This document shows positions 11,101 through 26,390 of a stretch of 64,000 nucleotides of DNA, one piece after another. The stretch is from Hybos culiciformis. Taxonomy: Eukaryota > Arthropoda > Insecta > Diptera > Hybotidae. The position numbers and the translations under genes are program-made. Position 1 is the stretch's first letter. Each line of letters opens with the position of its first letter. The stretch covers positions 109,118,485 through 109,182,484 of the forward strand of contig OZ023273.1 of NCBI GenBank assembly GCA_964007475.1. The letters run 5' to 3'. The notes beneath the pieces are model-generated. The model ran no database searches. It was not told where the DNA came from and saw nothing but the letters and a program-made list of their open reading frames with translations.

Positions 11101-13035
11101 TTTTTTTTTATAAAAATCATAACACCTCAGCAAATATTTAAAATTAATAATTAAAAAAAAAAACTTTAAAATTTATACATAATTATGTGTATTTAAGCTC
11201 TGAACATACGCATACAAATATACATATAGTTACTTAATTTCTGTACATAAAATAAACATAAATAAGTATAGTGTGCATAAATAAATAATTGAAATAAAAC
11301 TATTAAAAAGAAAATTTCTTTTACCATATTTGTGGTGAAAATTTTTGATTGTAAAATTGCATCATCTAGCTGCAGAACATCTGTTCAAATAAAATAAATA
11401 AAAAACACAATTTATAAAAGTACGATATAAAAAGATGTATTGTGTTATAAAAGCATAATTATATACAACCAATCTTTTCCCATTATTATGTACAATTAGT
11501 TAAGAAGATATATGTGGCTAGTGGGAGTCAACAAGGGAAAATGTATCTAGCATTTTCAGATATTATCAGAAATTGGAAACAATTTTTCTGAATAATAATT
11601 TCATAGCATCATTTATTTTTAAACTTACTGATCTAATTATTAATTCGAAATTTCAATTCTCCTGCTGAAGTTTATAATTGAAAAATAATTAGTTCTAGAA
11701 AGTTTTGAGTTTTTTGATCCTATAGTTCGTAGTTCATTTCAAAATTGTTATGGTATCTATCAGATGCAGAATTTGAATTTAAATATTAAATAATTTCCGC
11801 ACGACTTGCATTTTTGATGAAATTATATATAAACATTATGTGAACATTTTGGCATAGAAATAAATTATAATTTATGCGTTTTTAAAATAAAATTTTGTTA
11901 TAAAATTAAAAAAGCATATGATTATAATTAATGGTATTGTTTAAATTTTATTTTCATAATTTCTGTGAATGTACGTATAAAATTTGTAGTTGTAATTTAT
12001 AGTTATTCACATTTAACATTTAACCCTTGTGACAACAGACATTTTTATTTTTGCAATGAAGACCTAAATATATTGGAAATTGTTCACTTAATAATATTTA
12101 AAAAAAAAAAGAAGAAAATTATTAAGTATGGATATTTATTCCACTTTAAAGTCAAATATATAGGTAGGTACATAACTTCGGAGCCATTAGTTATCAATGA
12201 AATAAATGTATGCGTAATGTAAAAAATTCCATTTGTCAAAAAGGGTTAATTTATTGTTTATTTTACAATTTATAAAATATTCCAAATATTTATTAATTTC
12301 TTGTTATTGCATTGATTGCATAAAATTTAAATATTCATTCAAATTATATTGTTTTTGATTTTAATTAATAACTAATTAATTCCTTTGTTTGATTCATTAT
12401 TTCTGCGAAATTAAAAGTTATTTATAATTAGTTTATGTCCTACGAATGAATATTCTAATATAATAACATTCTAAATAAATAGTTGTTCCATAAATATTAT
12501 GTTATCGTTAGCATGGTAAATCTAAAATTATCGAAATTAAATTTCATATGTGTACAGTACAGCGAATGTTCTATTACTTCACATCAAAGTTAGTTTTTTA
12601 GTTACTCGATTCGGTTAGTTTAGTTATTACTTGAGAAGACTTTAAAATTTTCTCTATTCTTATCCTAAAGTTATCTTTTACTTCTGCGATCATGTTCGGA
12701 AACTTGAAATTCGATACTTGAAATTAACTATAACTATACATAAATAATAGAGCTCAAAAAAATCTTTATACGCAATTAATAAATAATAAACAAACGACGA
12801 CTACCTTTATCTTTATGGGATGAAACTTTTATATAATTTTTTTTTGCACACGGTCGCTTAGGGTATATTTTCGAAATTATGTCAAAATAATATCGTCTGA
12901 AAGCACATTAATTTAATGCTAAAAAATGTAAAAAATAAACACAATACACATTACTACACTAAATAAATATATAAATTCATACAATTTTTATTTAAAATTT
13001 TCATCATGTGAGTGTGAATAAAAATGAGATTTAAA
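5133..13035. other. Long AT-rich region, no gene seen
   Basis: Almost 8 kb of A/T-dominated DNA with homopolymer runs. The open frames of 60-85 codons here translate to F/I/Y/K/N-rich peptide without domain features, as expected by chance at this composition. I see no splice-flanked GC-rich exon, no transposase motif and no strong inverted repeat. Confidence 0.55.
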
Positions 13036-13037
13036 TA

Positions 13038-13308
13038 CAGTGGTATGTCAAATTAGAAACTCAATGGAATTATGTATTGGAATATATTCCAATAATGTAA
13101 TTTTCTTTTAGTGGCCACAAATTTCTAGTATTGAAAAAACATTTTTCAAGTTAAATTTTGAGAAAACACTTTTTAATGACGACGATTTTGTATTTTGGCC
13201 GCCCCAATGAAAATAAAAGTTTCAAAATAATAAGCATAACAAATACTGGAAATTTTCTGAAATTCATTAAATTTTCTTTTATCAGGTCCATAATTTGGCA
13301 CACTACTG
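13038..13308. mobile_element. Tc1/mariner-type MITE with TA target duplication
   Basis: The left end CAGTGGTATGTCAAATTAGA and the inverted right end CAGTAGTGTGCCAAATTATG match at most positions. Each end is flanked by TA (13036-13037 and 13309-13310). 'CAGTG..TGTCAAATTA' is a familiar terminal sequence for Tc1-like elements. At 271 bp there is no room for a transposase, so this is a non-autonomous derivative. Confidence 0.65.
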
Positions 13309-13310
13309 TA

Positions 13311-16300
13311 GGCAAATGGAATTGTTTTGAATTTCACCTAACAGAATACATATATACTATACATAATATATTTAAGATTTATGCTCATACCTAGTAGACC
13401 TTAAATTAAATAACAAAAAAAAAAAACCAAAATCAGTTGCAATTTTTTAAGATTAAATTTTAAAGTCAAAATGTTAAGTTAAAAAAGAAAAAAAAAAAAT
13501 TTAAATTTTGATAAGGGTATTGGGGCACATAATTATATAGGATAAGGTCATTTATTTTGATAATAGCAACACATATTACTACCATATACATTTATACATG
13601 TTTATATTTCTTATTTAAAAAAAAAAAAATTCCTTTAAAACAAATAAAAAATTCAGGTATTTTCAAATCAAATTTTTACTTTTAAGGATTTATGATGAAT
13701 AAAAAATTAGACATGATATGTTTTTGACTATTCAATTATGAATAAAAAAAAAAAATTATGGATTAAGAAATTGGACAAGGATGAAAAAATTTACATATAG
13801 AAAATGTTATTTTTTAGAACTTTAATCTCCTTTATACATTTATTTATCTTTTTATTTAAATTTACATATATTTGAATATACTGAAAGCTTATTCGTATTT
13901 GGTCGCACCGCTAGTTATTCAGATGATAAATTAATTTCGTTTGAAACTACTTTGCGATTAAAATTTAAAATATTTTTATCAGTCTTTCTGTCCTTTAAAG
14001 GGCTTTTCTAAGTTCATGTTCTGGAAAAGTTTGCTTTTTATTTCACAATTTTTTTTTTCTTCAAACCCCCTAAAAGGGTTAAATTTGTAATGATTTATAA
14101 TTCACAAGGTTTCTCATTAAAAAAAAAATTATTTTTCTTATTGTTATCATTAATTTTTTTTTTTTTTAATTTTATCTAAACTTTTTTTTATATTCTCGTT
14201 TGTTCGATTGTAAGTAGTATAGTATCTATCTATAATACTCTTCTACTCTACAGCTAAAGTAAATAAAATAACATGTGTTAATATAAACAAAAAAAAAAAA
14301 ATAATAATAATAATAAAAAAGAGATATTTCCTTTTTGCCTGTTAAATTAAAATTTCCTGTTATCCCTGTCAATTTTTCTTTTATTATTTATTTTCTCTGT
14401 TTTCTGTACATCATACATATATATATATTTAACTCTTGTATCTCTGATGGAAAAGAAATGATTTCCTTTGAAAGAAAAAAAAAAATTTTTTTTTAATGGA
14501 AAACAAAAAAAAAAAAATTCAATTTTTTTTCAATAGAAAAAACATACATTTTCCTTCATTATTATAGAAAGAAAATAAATAATATCCGAAAATAAATTTA
14601 TTAAAAATAAAAAAAAAATTTTTTAACCGGAGACTCATGTCAATAAAAATACCACTTCAAATTTTATTTAAATTGTAAATTTTTCGATTGAAAAATTAAT
14701 AGCTTGTCATTTGGATAAATTTATATATGGCTAGTATTGAGATTGGGATAAATAAATAAATTATAATGGCAAAAAATTATTAACAAAGTAGTATGTAGTA
14801 AACTTTTAAGCAAGTCTCGCTTTTTATTATATTTAACTAGGGCTGCAGGTTGAACAAATTTTCAACTTAAGTTCTTCAAACAAATAACATAAACATTTTG
14901 AAATTATCATTATTCCATTGCAATTAACTATATAAACCTACTCAAGTTTATTTCTATTCTTCGATCCTTTGGATTGCGGTCATGTTTCAGAGTTTTTTAA
15001 TTGTTCATCCTGCCTTTTTATTCCCCGCCTCCCCTCAACAATTATTGTGTCAACCTTTCTGTCCAGGACTAATAAAAAAAAATTTAAGTTTTACAAATAG
15101 TTCAATTTAAAAAGTTTTTTTTTTTTATAATGATTTTGTCCATTTGGGAAAACATTTTTTTAACAACATAAAAAAACATATCACATGCTAACAAATTTTT
15201 TTATTGTATTTAAAACGAGCCAACCAATATCAGGGAATAAAAAAAAAAGATATGTATTTAAAAATGTACGTACGTATATTTAGATGTCCTTATATCCTTA
15301 TCAAAATATTCAAAATCGTTGAATTAAGTATTATATATATATTGTATTGTATGTATTATATATATAAATATGCTGGGTGTTATCATGACAAATTTATATT
15401 TTATTTTATTTTTTTATTCAAAAAAAGATTTTCTGCCTTTTTTTCGAAAATTTATCTCATTACAAACAAAAGTGAAATGCGTTAAGCGTTTATAAATATT
15501 TTCGATATGAAAAATTAAGGCATGAAAATAAAACGTAAGGTAATAAAATTGCGTGTCAGCACGAATCTTAATATTATTATTATTATTATATGATAAAAAA
15601 AAATAAAAATATTTAACCTTGTTCATAGACCTTTCAATTTAAACGTGATCCCATAAATGTATTCCATTAAATTTCTAAAATTTTTCCACTAATGTTTTAA
15701 ATAAATTTTTTTTAACATTTTCATAAACATGGCATAGACCTCCACATCCTCAAAAAAAATACAGAAAACATATATTATATTATTGCCACGAAAACATAAA
15801 AAGATTTATAAGGTTAAATTTTTAAGGATGATGATAATAAAATTTTATGTAATTTTATGTCATTAATTTTCAAATTAACCTTCCAAAAAAATAAAAATCC
15901 TACATCTAATACATGTAACTAATGTTCAAGGTTTCAGGATTAAGATAAAACTTTAAGGGGTAAAATAAGATAATTAATTTGATTTTAAAATTATTTAGTA
16001 AACAAACACATAAAAATAATGTTTTTCAAATGTTTTATTTAATACTATAAACGTGAAATTAAAAAAGATAAATAAAAATGACTATGATTCCATTAATTTT
16101 AATGTTTTACGATTTAAAAAAAATATATATGTACATATATATTTTTCTCATTTTTATAATTTTGTTTTCTTAATAGCAGCTATAATGTTAAAAATAAATA
16201 ATGTTTTTTTTTTTCAGTGCGTGTTACACTGTGTTGATCTTTGAATGAACTATATAATAACTATATAATAATGCTTTATAAAAGTAAAAACTTAAGCAAA

Positions 16301-19300
16301 AGGATATACACATTATTATATCCTTTTTCATTCCTTTTTCAATATTAAAAGAAATTAAAAATGTCATAATATTTAAAGAAAAAACTTTATGCTCTCTATT
16401 TCGCTTTTAAAAATTTTTTTGTTCTTCTTATTTTTCTTTCTTAAGAAAACTATGTTCATGAAACTTAAAAGTAAATTAAATAACAAAAAAAAAATTATAT
16501 TTTATAAAATATAAAAAGAAATTGTCATACTAAGATGTACATATTAATTTGATTTTAAAAACTAAATTCCTGTTCAAAAAATTTCCAACGTTTGAAATAA
16601 AATAAAGAAATTTCATTATCCTTTATATATGTACAAATATATTCATGGCAACAAGTTTTGATTCTGTACTGAAAATCCATTGAAATTTTAGCTTTATTTT
16701 CATTCAAAACTCATATTAATGGAAGATTCAATTTTCAGTATATGAATTCTAACATTACTATTTTCTAATTTAGAATTAAAGATTTTAATTTTGTTTCGAA
16801 GTTAACCAAAACATAATAAAAATGTTTCAAATTTGTTATCTACATACGTATAATATTTATTATAGAAGGGTTTTAACAAACAAATTGACTGTACTTTAGG
16901 TACTAATTTTAATCTAAAAAGAAAAAAAAATAATTTTTAAAATATATAATATGTAACTTAACCAAAGTTTTTATATTTTTCGAAAAGATTTTAATGTCCA
17001 ATATTTTGTGTGTATATAGTAAGACCTAAGACTTTATATTTATGTTATCTCATTTTGAATTTAAATGAAAATTTTTGTAAAAAGGTAATAAAAATAAACT
17101 ATATATATGCATACATGAAAACAGATAAGGGTCCCTTATTTGTCGTTAAAATTTTCTTCCTTATTTTTAAACATATTCCCAAAGTACGTGTATTTAAAAT
17201 TTTTAATAAAATATTTTTAAAAAAGAAAATGAAAGAAAACAAAATTCTTATTTTTTTGCATGTACTTTAATGTTTCTACTAATATGTTGTGTTACTCTTT
17301 TTATACTATACAATACATAATATAAAAAAAGAAAACAAAAAGTTATCTTCATATTACAACAATTAAGTTCTCTTTTTCACATATACACTTATTCTTATTT
17401 TCCTGGGAAATACTATATATATATATATGTATACATTATGTATAAACAAAATATGTATGCAACAAAGATCCTTTACTCTTGTTGAATTTAAATTATTTTT
17501 ATAGAAAAAAATGGACATAATTGTTTGAAGTTATTATACAATGAACTGATGTATATTCTCAAACTACTAGAAGACTATAAACTGATAAAAAATTTAATCA
17601 GTTGTAATTATTGCTAAGCTAACATCACTTGTCAATTTTATTTAATTCAAATTAATTATGAACCTGATAGATTTATGTTCTTTAATTTCAAGATGTCAGT
17701 TCTCAACTAAAAAAAATCCTTCATGCAAATTTCATATCATATGTAATTAAATTCTTAAGTATTGAGGACGTGCCATCTATTTAATAGGTCTTAAGTTTTT
17801 ATTGTCCTTTTTCTTTCGCAAAATGAAAATAGAAATTTTATTAAAAAAAATCACAATTTTCAACGCATTTTACTTGTTATGTTAAATTTCCATAAAAAAA
17901 ATAAAATAAAAAATAACATTGAGAAAAGTTTTACTTTTAAATTTTCATTATATATTATCTGTATTTTTTTTTTAACTTCAAAACAGGTACAATAACTTGT
18001 TAATTATAATAAAAAAAAAAAAATAATGAAAATTTTTTTAATAGAGCAAAAATTCTTTCATTGAAAAGATGAAAAGTTTATGTGGAATCCGAGAAACAAA
18101 ATTGATTTTATATATGACAAACTATTGCAACAATTTTTTTTTTAAGAAAGTTTTTAAAGCAAAAACTTTTTCTTTTTTTTTTAATTATAAATAAAGTTAT
18201 TTAGTAAATTAATAAAAAGTAAGAGTTTATTTAACTTAAATTTGGATAATAATTGTATAAATAAAAAAATTGTGGTAAATTAGATAGAAAAAAAAAATTA
18301 ATTTTGCAGAATTAAGTTGTGATTTATATAATTTAAATTAGTTTCGTTTTGCAATATATGTAACAAAAAACAGAAGACCAAGTTGTCCAAATCTCGAAAA
18401 TTGAATATAGTAAAAGAAAAGAAGCAAAATTAACTAATTGTTTTCCCCGACTTGCCGGTTTCGCTTCTCTTTTAAATTATTTTCCACACATGAACTTTTA
18501 TTTTGACAATTCTTCTTATTAACAACCATTTCGATTAATAACAATAATAATAATAAGTGCTACACATTAAATGATTACAATTCAAAGTTGCCAATTTTGT
18601 ATTCCTTTTCTTTTCATTTATGCAAAATAAAGATAATGTATTGGTCCATTTCGAATAGTTTAGTTTTCTTGTATTTTCTATACATATAAAAACCCCAAAA
18701 AAGAAAATTTTGTTATTATTTTTTTTTTTTGTTTTTCTAGTTAATAAATTCCCAATGGGGGTATTCAATTTAAATTAGACGTATATTAAATGTCGTTGAA
18801 ATTTGTTCTTTGATCCTTTTGCTAATTTGGGTTGAGCTCATTTTCCCAAAACAAAAAAGAAAAAGGAAAACAATAATATTAAAAAAAAATATATATATAT
18901 ATATATGTATATGTAGTTTTTTTCTGTTTCTTTAATGTGGGAAAATTTAATGATAACTAACTTTAAACAAAAAAAATAGAAAAAAAGAAATTATATTATG
19001 TATAAGTAGGAAATACTACATACATGGATATTTCTATATAGAATTTTAGGAAAATATTAATTCTAATAAAATAAAGGAATAATAAAAAGAAAATTGATAA
19101 GTGATTTTTATCAAAGTAAAACCAAATTTTTTTTTCAACTTTAACTAAATTTTTTTTTATTCTTTCTTGTATAGGTATTTAATAATAGAAATAATGAATA
19201 GGAAATATATATGTACATATAATTTAATTACAAAAAGGACTAAATATTTATAAAAAAAAAGAAAAGAAATTAATATATATTTATCAATCTTAATTTCATT

Positions 19301-20966
19301 TTTATTTATTTTTTAATAAAATTATTATTGATAAATTTAAAATTATTACAGTTGGAAGAATTTAAAAACCAAATTATTATAATAGTACTTTTATTTTCAT
19401 ACCTCAGTTAGAGGTATTGGAAATCGATACTCATAATTGATAAAACTATGATGATCTTTTATAATTAAAAAATGATTGAAAGATTTTCCGTTTTCTAAGG
19501 TAAGTACGTGGGTAAGTAAGTACTTCTATGTATTTGTTAAAATGTAACTGTGAAAAGGATATCATTAAAAATAGTCAGGTTTATACATTGTTAAATAATA
19601 AAATTTTCTGATATATATTTAACACGATTATAACAATGTATTTGTTAAACTTTTTACTTCTGTCAATGATAGGTGTCCAATTAATCATTCTAAGCTTGAC
19701 CTAAGCTTGACTTGGGTACCAAATAATTCAATTTCAAAAAAGGAATCAGTAGATTTCAATTACTAACATTATTACGATATTGAATCTTCCAACTCAGATC
19801 AGTTATTTTATGGCGATTAATAATAATTGAAATCTTTTAATAAACTTCTCCATATTTTTATCTCTTCTTAAATCAAAAATTTCCTCGCTTTTCATAAAGA
19901 AAATGAATAGATATTATTCTAAATTCTTTTTAAATTTTATAAAATTATGCTCAAAATAAATATTTCGTTAAGTTTTAATCTCTTCTGTAATATAATATAA
20001 TACTAAGTACGTGCAGCTCATTTAATTATATGATTTAATAAAATAATAATTATTTTATCGTGAAAAATTCTTTATATATATTATGTACTTGATATATCTA
20101 CTTAATGGTGTTGCTAAGGTGTGCTAAATGTTAAGTTTATTTTATTGATAACAAAATAATAATAAATTGTATACCTTTGTACTAAGATTCATGTGTTTGT
20201 TTGTACACAACATGGTACAATTAAAGCTTTTCCATTTATAGAAAGGAAAATTATGTGTACCCACGATTTTGAAGGAAAATAAAGAAAATAAATAAAAACT
20301 AATAACATACCTGTTAATTTTCAGCTGAGAACTCTCCAAAAAAAATTAAAATTTCACTTTAAAACTAAATTCACCATAGCTGTTGGATAAAATTTTATTT
20401 TTATAAATTAAATAATGTCAGTTACAACACTGTTAATCAAGTGAAACGCATGTCCCCTTTTTCTTTATTATTTTTCCCATTTTTTTTAAACAAATACAAA
20501 TAAACTTGAATTCTTGGGTTAACCTCAAAATTTTTTCTCTCTAGAATTTTAAATCCCTATAATTTTTCATATAACATCGATAATGTTATCTTTTAAGATT
20601 GTCAGCTGTCATGCTGTACCAAATAATATATACAAATCGTAATAATGTTTTTTTTAAACTTAATTAACATAAATTTTGGGCGCCAAATTTTTATTCTTAT
20701 TAATTTTATTTATTTATCATTTATTATTTTCTATAAAAAAAAAAATAAAAAAAAATAAATTTCTTTAATTTTAAATTATTTATCAAAATATGAAATATCT
20801 CTTCTCAATTTTTTTTTCTTAGTTCCTTTTTGCAAATTATCCTGGAAAGCTTTTCTCTTTTTTCTTCTGTTTGTTTGTGTATAGTTTATTTTTTTTTTCT
20901 TTTACATGCCTGAAATTTTCCAATTTTTAAAAGAAAATATTTTTATGAAATATTTTTTTCTCTCAG
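13311..20966. other. Long AT-rich region, no confirmed gene
   Basis: Mostly A/T tracts and small microsatellites, for example (TA)n near 18895. Slightly GC-richer patches near 14950-15060 and 18440-18490 show no motif I recognise. A donor-like AAGGTAAGTA at about 19498 follows an acceptor-like TACCTCAG at about 19407, but all three frames between them contain stops, so at best it is a UTR exon. Confidence 0.5.
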
Positions 20967-21025
20967 TCACGGAGTTCCAGTCATTCGGTGCTGAACTATA
21001 CGTTAACGGAATCAGGAACTCTGCG
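20967..21025 (+). other. GC-rich island with a strong splice acceptor, possible exon
   Basis: A 59-base GC-rich segment stands out from AT-rich surroundings. It is preceded by TATTTTTTTCTCTCAG, a textbook acceptor ending at 20966. The possible donor (GCG|GTTATT at 21026) is weak. One frame, entered after two bases, stays open through the island and beyond (TEFQSFGAELYVNG). The island also contains a 7-bp inverted repeat, GAGTTCC / GGAACTC, so a structured RNA or small insertion are alternatives. I do not recognise the peptide. Confidence 0.25.
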
Positions 21026-24000
21026 GTTATTATCCTTTTAAAATCGACCGGTTTTTTGTTTTTTTTTTTATCTATAAATAGATGAAAAAAAAAAAAAGTA
21101 AAAAAATAAAATAAATAAATATATATTTATATATACAATAAAACAGGATACCACAAACATTTTTGTGTGTATTTGTATGACAAAATTAAAAAGTTTTTCA
21201 CTTTTCTATTTTTTTTTTGTTTTTTTTGCAAAAATATTAAAAAAAAAAAATAATAAGACTATTAAAAAAAGGACCTTTTAGGTTCCAGAATATCATTATT
21301 GGTTACTCCTCTTTTTATTTTTGGTTTTTTTTGCTTTGAATAACCGAAAGGTCTTCTAACAAAAACATAAAAAAAAAAAAAAAAAAAATAAAATGTAAAA
21401 AATAAATAAATGTGACAAAAAGTCCTAGATTTATTACTATTAAATTGTTTTCTTTGATTTTAATTTTTACGAAAGAGGATAATATGGATTAATAAAAACC
21501 CCCATAATAAAAGGACATAAAAAAATATTTCATTTTAACATAGGCATTGGAAAAATGTAAGATAAATAAGCAAGGAATATAATTTTCAAAAAAAAATTTG
21601 AATTTTCGACTAACACATGTGAATACATTGAATACATAAGCAATACAAAATTACAAAAAAATTAACCTTATCCAAAAGTTAATTTCATGGAAAGGCATGT
21701 GAAATTTGAATAGCAAACTTTCGTTCTTTAAGGATACGATTATGTTGAAGCTGAAATTAATATTTAGTAATTTTCTTAGTCATTTTCACATGTAGCTTTT
21801 ATCGTTGATTGGGTTCAAAAACTGGTTTACATCACTTCTATAGATACCATGTTCATATTTACTTATCGCAGCACTTATTATTTGTCGTTTATAATAGCTT
21901 TAACATAGAAATATTCTAAAAAAGAAATATATTTCATGTATATGCAATTGAAGTTTTTGCATTAATTGACAGGATATATAAAAAATTTAAAACATTATTA
22001 AAATAAATAGACAATTAATATTTGTAATTCTAGATATGTACGTACGTACATTTATTGAAAGGATAGGTACTTAAAAAAAATTGATGGACATAGAGCATAT
22101 TATTTTTATACATTCATGATAATAACAATATTGTCATAATAATATAAAAATTTGTATTGCATTGTCCGGTGAAAATAAAAATTTGATTGCATAATTATTT
22201 TAAAACATGTTAATATTATGCTAACTAAGTATACCATATGTACATGTTGTATGTATCTTTTTATTATTATTATTTTTATTAAAATGGAAAAATATGAAAT
22301 TGGACAATACGAGAATTTAACACAAAAATAAAAATATTAATTGCATGCCCTGTTAATTGACTAAACAAAAAACCTTTTTTTTTTTTTTTTTAATTATCCT
22401 TTTTGAAAATTTAAAACAAGATTAAAAAAGTCTATAAATTACAAAGTTTTTACATTTGCAGAAATATAAATAACAGAAAAAAAAATATAAAAAGGGAAAT
22501 TATACAAAATAAAATAAATTTTAGTATCATTAATTCTTTAACTTGAATTTTTGCTTTTTTCGACAAAAAAAATTAAAAACCAAAAAGGATAAACTACATT
22601 TATTCGTACATACATTTTGTTTATATGATAAATATATACATTTAATATATAGATATAATTATGTTCGAACATTATAATTGTAATATGAAAATTTATTATA
22701 TCGCATATTTAAAATTTGGAATAATTTGAAAAGGAAATGATTCTATTGCGTACCATATTAAATTCAGGATGTAAATGATATTAAATTTTTTTTTTATTTT
22801 GTTTTAATGATTAACTGAACAAATAAATAATTTTTCTATAATAATTATAATTTCTTTCTAATTGATTGAACCTATATATTGGAAAAATCATAATAATTTT
22901 TATGATTTACAAATAATAATAGTGGTTACATTTTCGATGAATGAGTTAGAATGTACATAATCAAAAAAATATTGGTGATCTTTATGTCTCTTTTTTGGAC
23001 TGGAATCTAAAACGAAACGTTGAAAATATGGTGACGGTAAAAAGTTTCGAAAAGAGATAACTTAATATAAAAGTTATGTCGAGCTGTCTATTTGTTAATT
23101 GGACTATATTATTGGAATTTTGTATATATTAATGTTAAACTTTCTTTTTCAAACAGATAAAGTTAGTAATCTCAATGATTGATAATATAATTTCGAAATT
23201 AAAATTAAGTCTTATATATAGTTTGTCTTTCTTTCTGCTTTTAACATTTCATGAATGCATATGTTACAACATTCTATTCTCTATAATGATGACATATAAA
23301 ACTTGTCAACATATTGTTATGAATTAAGAAAATCAATTTATGTTTCGTATTTAAAACTTTTTTTTATAAAAGTCAATGTTACAATTTATTAAATATATTT
23401 TGACATTTTCTTAATTTCAATTTCCACAAAACTTTGTTTCAGCCAATTCTTATTTCTGAAATTTTGTGTTATTTGTAAATATGTTGTTCAATTCATTCAA
23501 TTGAGTAAATTGACAAAAATTAAACTTTTCAAATTCATTAAGAGTAAAAAAAAAAAAAAAATTTCGTTTTTTCATTGCGTATATAACTATATATAATATT
23601 ATATAATTATATAAAATATTTCTAACTTTTTACTTAAATTAATCCATAAATATAACTTTGTACTTTAACGACTTTATTGTCCTTCAGAAGAAATAGGTGG
23701 AAAAACTTTATGAAATTCTTATTTAGTTTAAAAGTTTGTTATCAAAAGTTGATGTTGTTGGTTCTTTTTTTTTAATTGTAGTGTAAATCAATTCGTAAAT
23801 GAAATAAACTTAAATGTGACAGTTTTGGGGTTTTGAAAATTAAGTTTTTAATCAAATAAATTATAATGTCATTATGCAAATAATTCTTCATTAAAATATT
23901 ATAAATAGTTATATCATTGTTTTGAGAAAATGTTTAAATACATAAATATTCTTATGTGTGTATATAGTTAAAATTTCTGAGCAAACTAATTATAATTTTC

Positions 24001-26390
24001 TAAGAAGCTTAAGTAATATATCTTAATCTAGATCGTTGTATGTAACTAGTACTGGTTATTAATGGACTAAGAATGTTTAGTAATGTATTATGAAAATTAA
24101 ATAATATAAAATTAAATGAAAATATGTATATGAAGATTTTAAATTAAATGCTACTATGTTACTGTCCCGAAATTTTTAGAGCTTCGAGTATTACCAAAAA
24201 TCTATGTTTAATGACCTTTAAAAATTGTGGTAAATGTAGAGAAAGACTCAAAATATATATAAAAAAAAATTATATTCTAATTTCCATCAAGCGTTTAAAA
24301 TGAAATAATTTTTATACTCCTTATATAAAATTTTTATTTTTATTTTAATTTTTTTAACTATAGATGACATTAAAATTTTATAAATATAGTGAAAATAAAA
24401 ATAAAAAATTCAAATAAAAATAAAAATAAGAAATAAATAATAATGATAAAATGTTTTAGTACAAAAACAAAATATGAATGTTAAAAAGAAAAAAAGAAAC
24501 AAAAAGTAAAATAAATGAAAATTTCATAAATATAAAAATAAATTAGTTAAATAAAAAAAATTTAAAATAACAATAAACTATACAAATTTATATGGAAATA
24601 AATTATAAATAATAATAAATAAAATGCAATAAAAATAAATATTATTGCTAAACAATAAAAAAAAAAGATAATGGTAAAATAATGGTTAAATAACGCAAGA
24701 ATTTTCTTCTATTTTTATTTTTTTGTGTTTTCATTCAAATATACATAAATTAAATTTGATAGAATGTGCGGTTGCGGTTTTATATCATACTACACTTTAA
24801 ATGATCATTGAACATCATAAACATCTAATAAACTTAAACTAAAATAAAAAAATAAATATATATTATAGTTTTGTTCGAATTCAAATATTTAAAAAAAAAA
24901 AAAATAAAATAAAATAAAAATAAATATTTACTTAATTTATATAAATTGTGAGGTTCAAAATGTTTTAAATGATTTTAAAATCGCGTGGTATAACGTGATA
25001 ATATAAAACAAACATAATATCTTCTTGGGTTCTCTGACTATCAAGAAATATTATGATATTTTTGTTTGGGGAAATTTAATAGATTTCTAGAAATATAATG
25101 AAAATAAATAATTCGAATTGAAATTATTATTCTTGTCTAATTTTCTCATGTTATTTTGTTGTTAAAAAAAATAAATAAATATCTTGTTCTTATTCCATAG
25201 TGTTTTGTTCTTTTTTTTCCTTTTTTTTTCTTTTTTTTTTTTGAGTGTATAATTTATTTCTCTATTTTGTCTGATATCCTTAACTTTTTTAGCTCCGAAA
25301 ATTAATATACTACGTACATATAACACTATATAAATATCATATCCTTAGAGTATTCAAATAAAAACTAAAAAAAAAAATAAATAAATAAAATAAACGAATG
25401 AACAAATGAACAGAAAAATTACATAATATTACATAAGTGTGTCCATTATTACCCAAAAAATTTATACTATCATTTTTGTTTTACAACTTTAATATACAAA
25501 TGTATATTAAAAAATGTATAAGACCAGCTGTATTGTAATATACACATTGTAACAAGTTCAACAAAAACAAGAAAAAAAAAACAAAAATAAAAAAGAAGTA
25601 AATAAATAAGGAAAAAAAAAAAAAAATTCTTATCAATTTTATTGTGTTGTTTCTATTAAAAAAAACACGCTAATTTTTCTAATTAAAAGAAAACCTTTTT
25701 TTTATTTTCCTATATTTGTTGAAAAAAGGATATATATCTATTATTCTGAATATTCAGAGTTATTTTTTTTTTGATAAAAATCTATTTGATTACTATTATA
25801 ATATACAGAAACTAGTAATTTTGGTTATTTATTTATTTGTTTTTTTTTATGATTATCTTTTTGTTTTTTTCTGTATATATAAATATATTTGCATATATTA
25901 TTGATTACCTTCGGTAAAGTTGAAAAAAAATACATAAAAATAGAAAGTTCAATATCATTTTTTGTTATAGTTTTTAAAAACGATAATATATATAAATATG
26001 AATAATAGTAAAATCTAAACAATAATAATAATAATGAAAAGAAAATAAATTAACAATAACAGAAGAAAAGCACCACAAATAGAATTAAATATTTTATAAA
26101 CAAAACGAGTCAATTCTAGACACTCAGTCCTTCCTAATAAACAAAAAAAAAATTATATAAATAATATTATTTTCTTTTTTATAGTATATATTTATTAATG
26201 ATATAAATTATGTCAATGAAATAAAACATTTGCTTATATAGTAAAAACGTCAAAAATATATACATATGTTTTTTTGTTTTATTGATTGAAAAACTAAAAG
26301 AAATATAATTTTTGGTGAATATTATAATTTTTTTTTTTAAGAATATTTATATTTATAGTTATTTTCTTAATTTATTTTTTTTTTCTACAG
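21026..26390. other. AT-rich region, no gene seen
   Basis: Homopolymers and A/T microsatellites throughout. The stretch ends in a long pyrimidine tract at about 26373-26390, which is the acceptor of the candidate microexon. Confidence 0.55.

Noticed and set aside
19408..19499. Exon between TACCTCAG and AAGGTAAGTA
   Set aside because: Stops in all three frames, AT-rich composition like its surroundings. Only a UTR exon remains possible, without further support.
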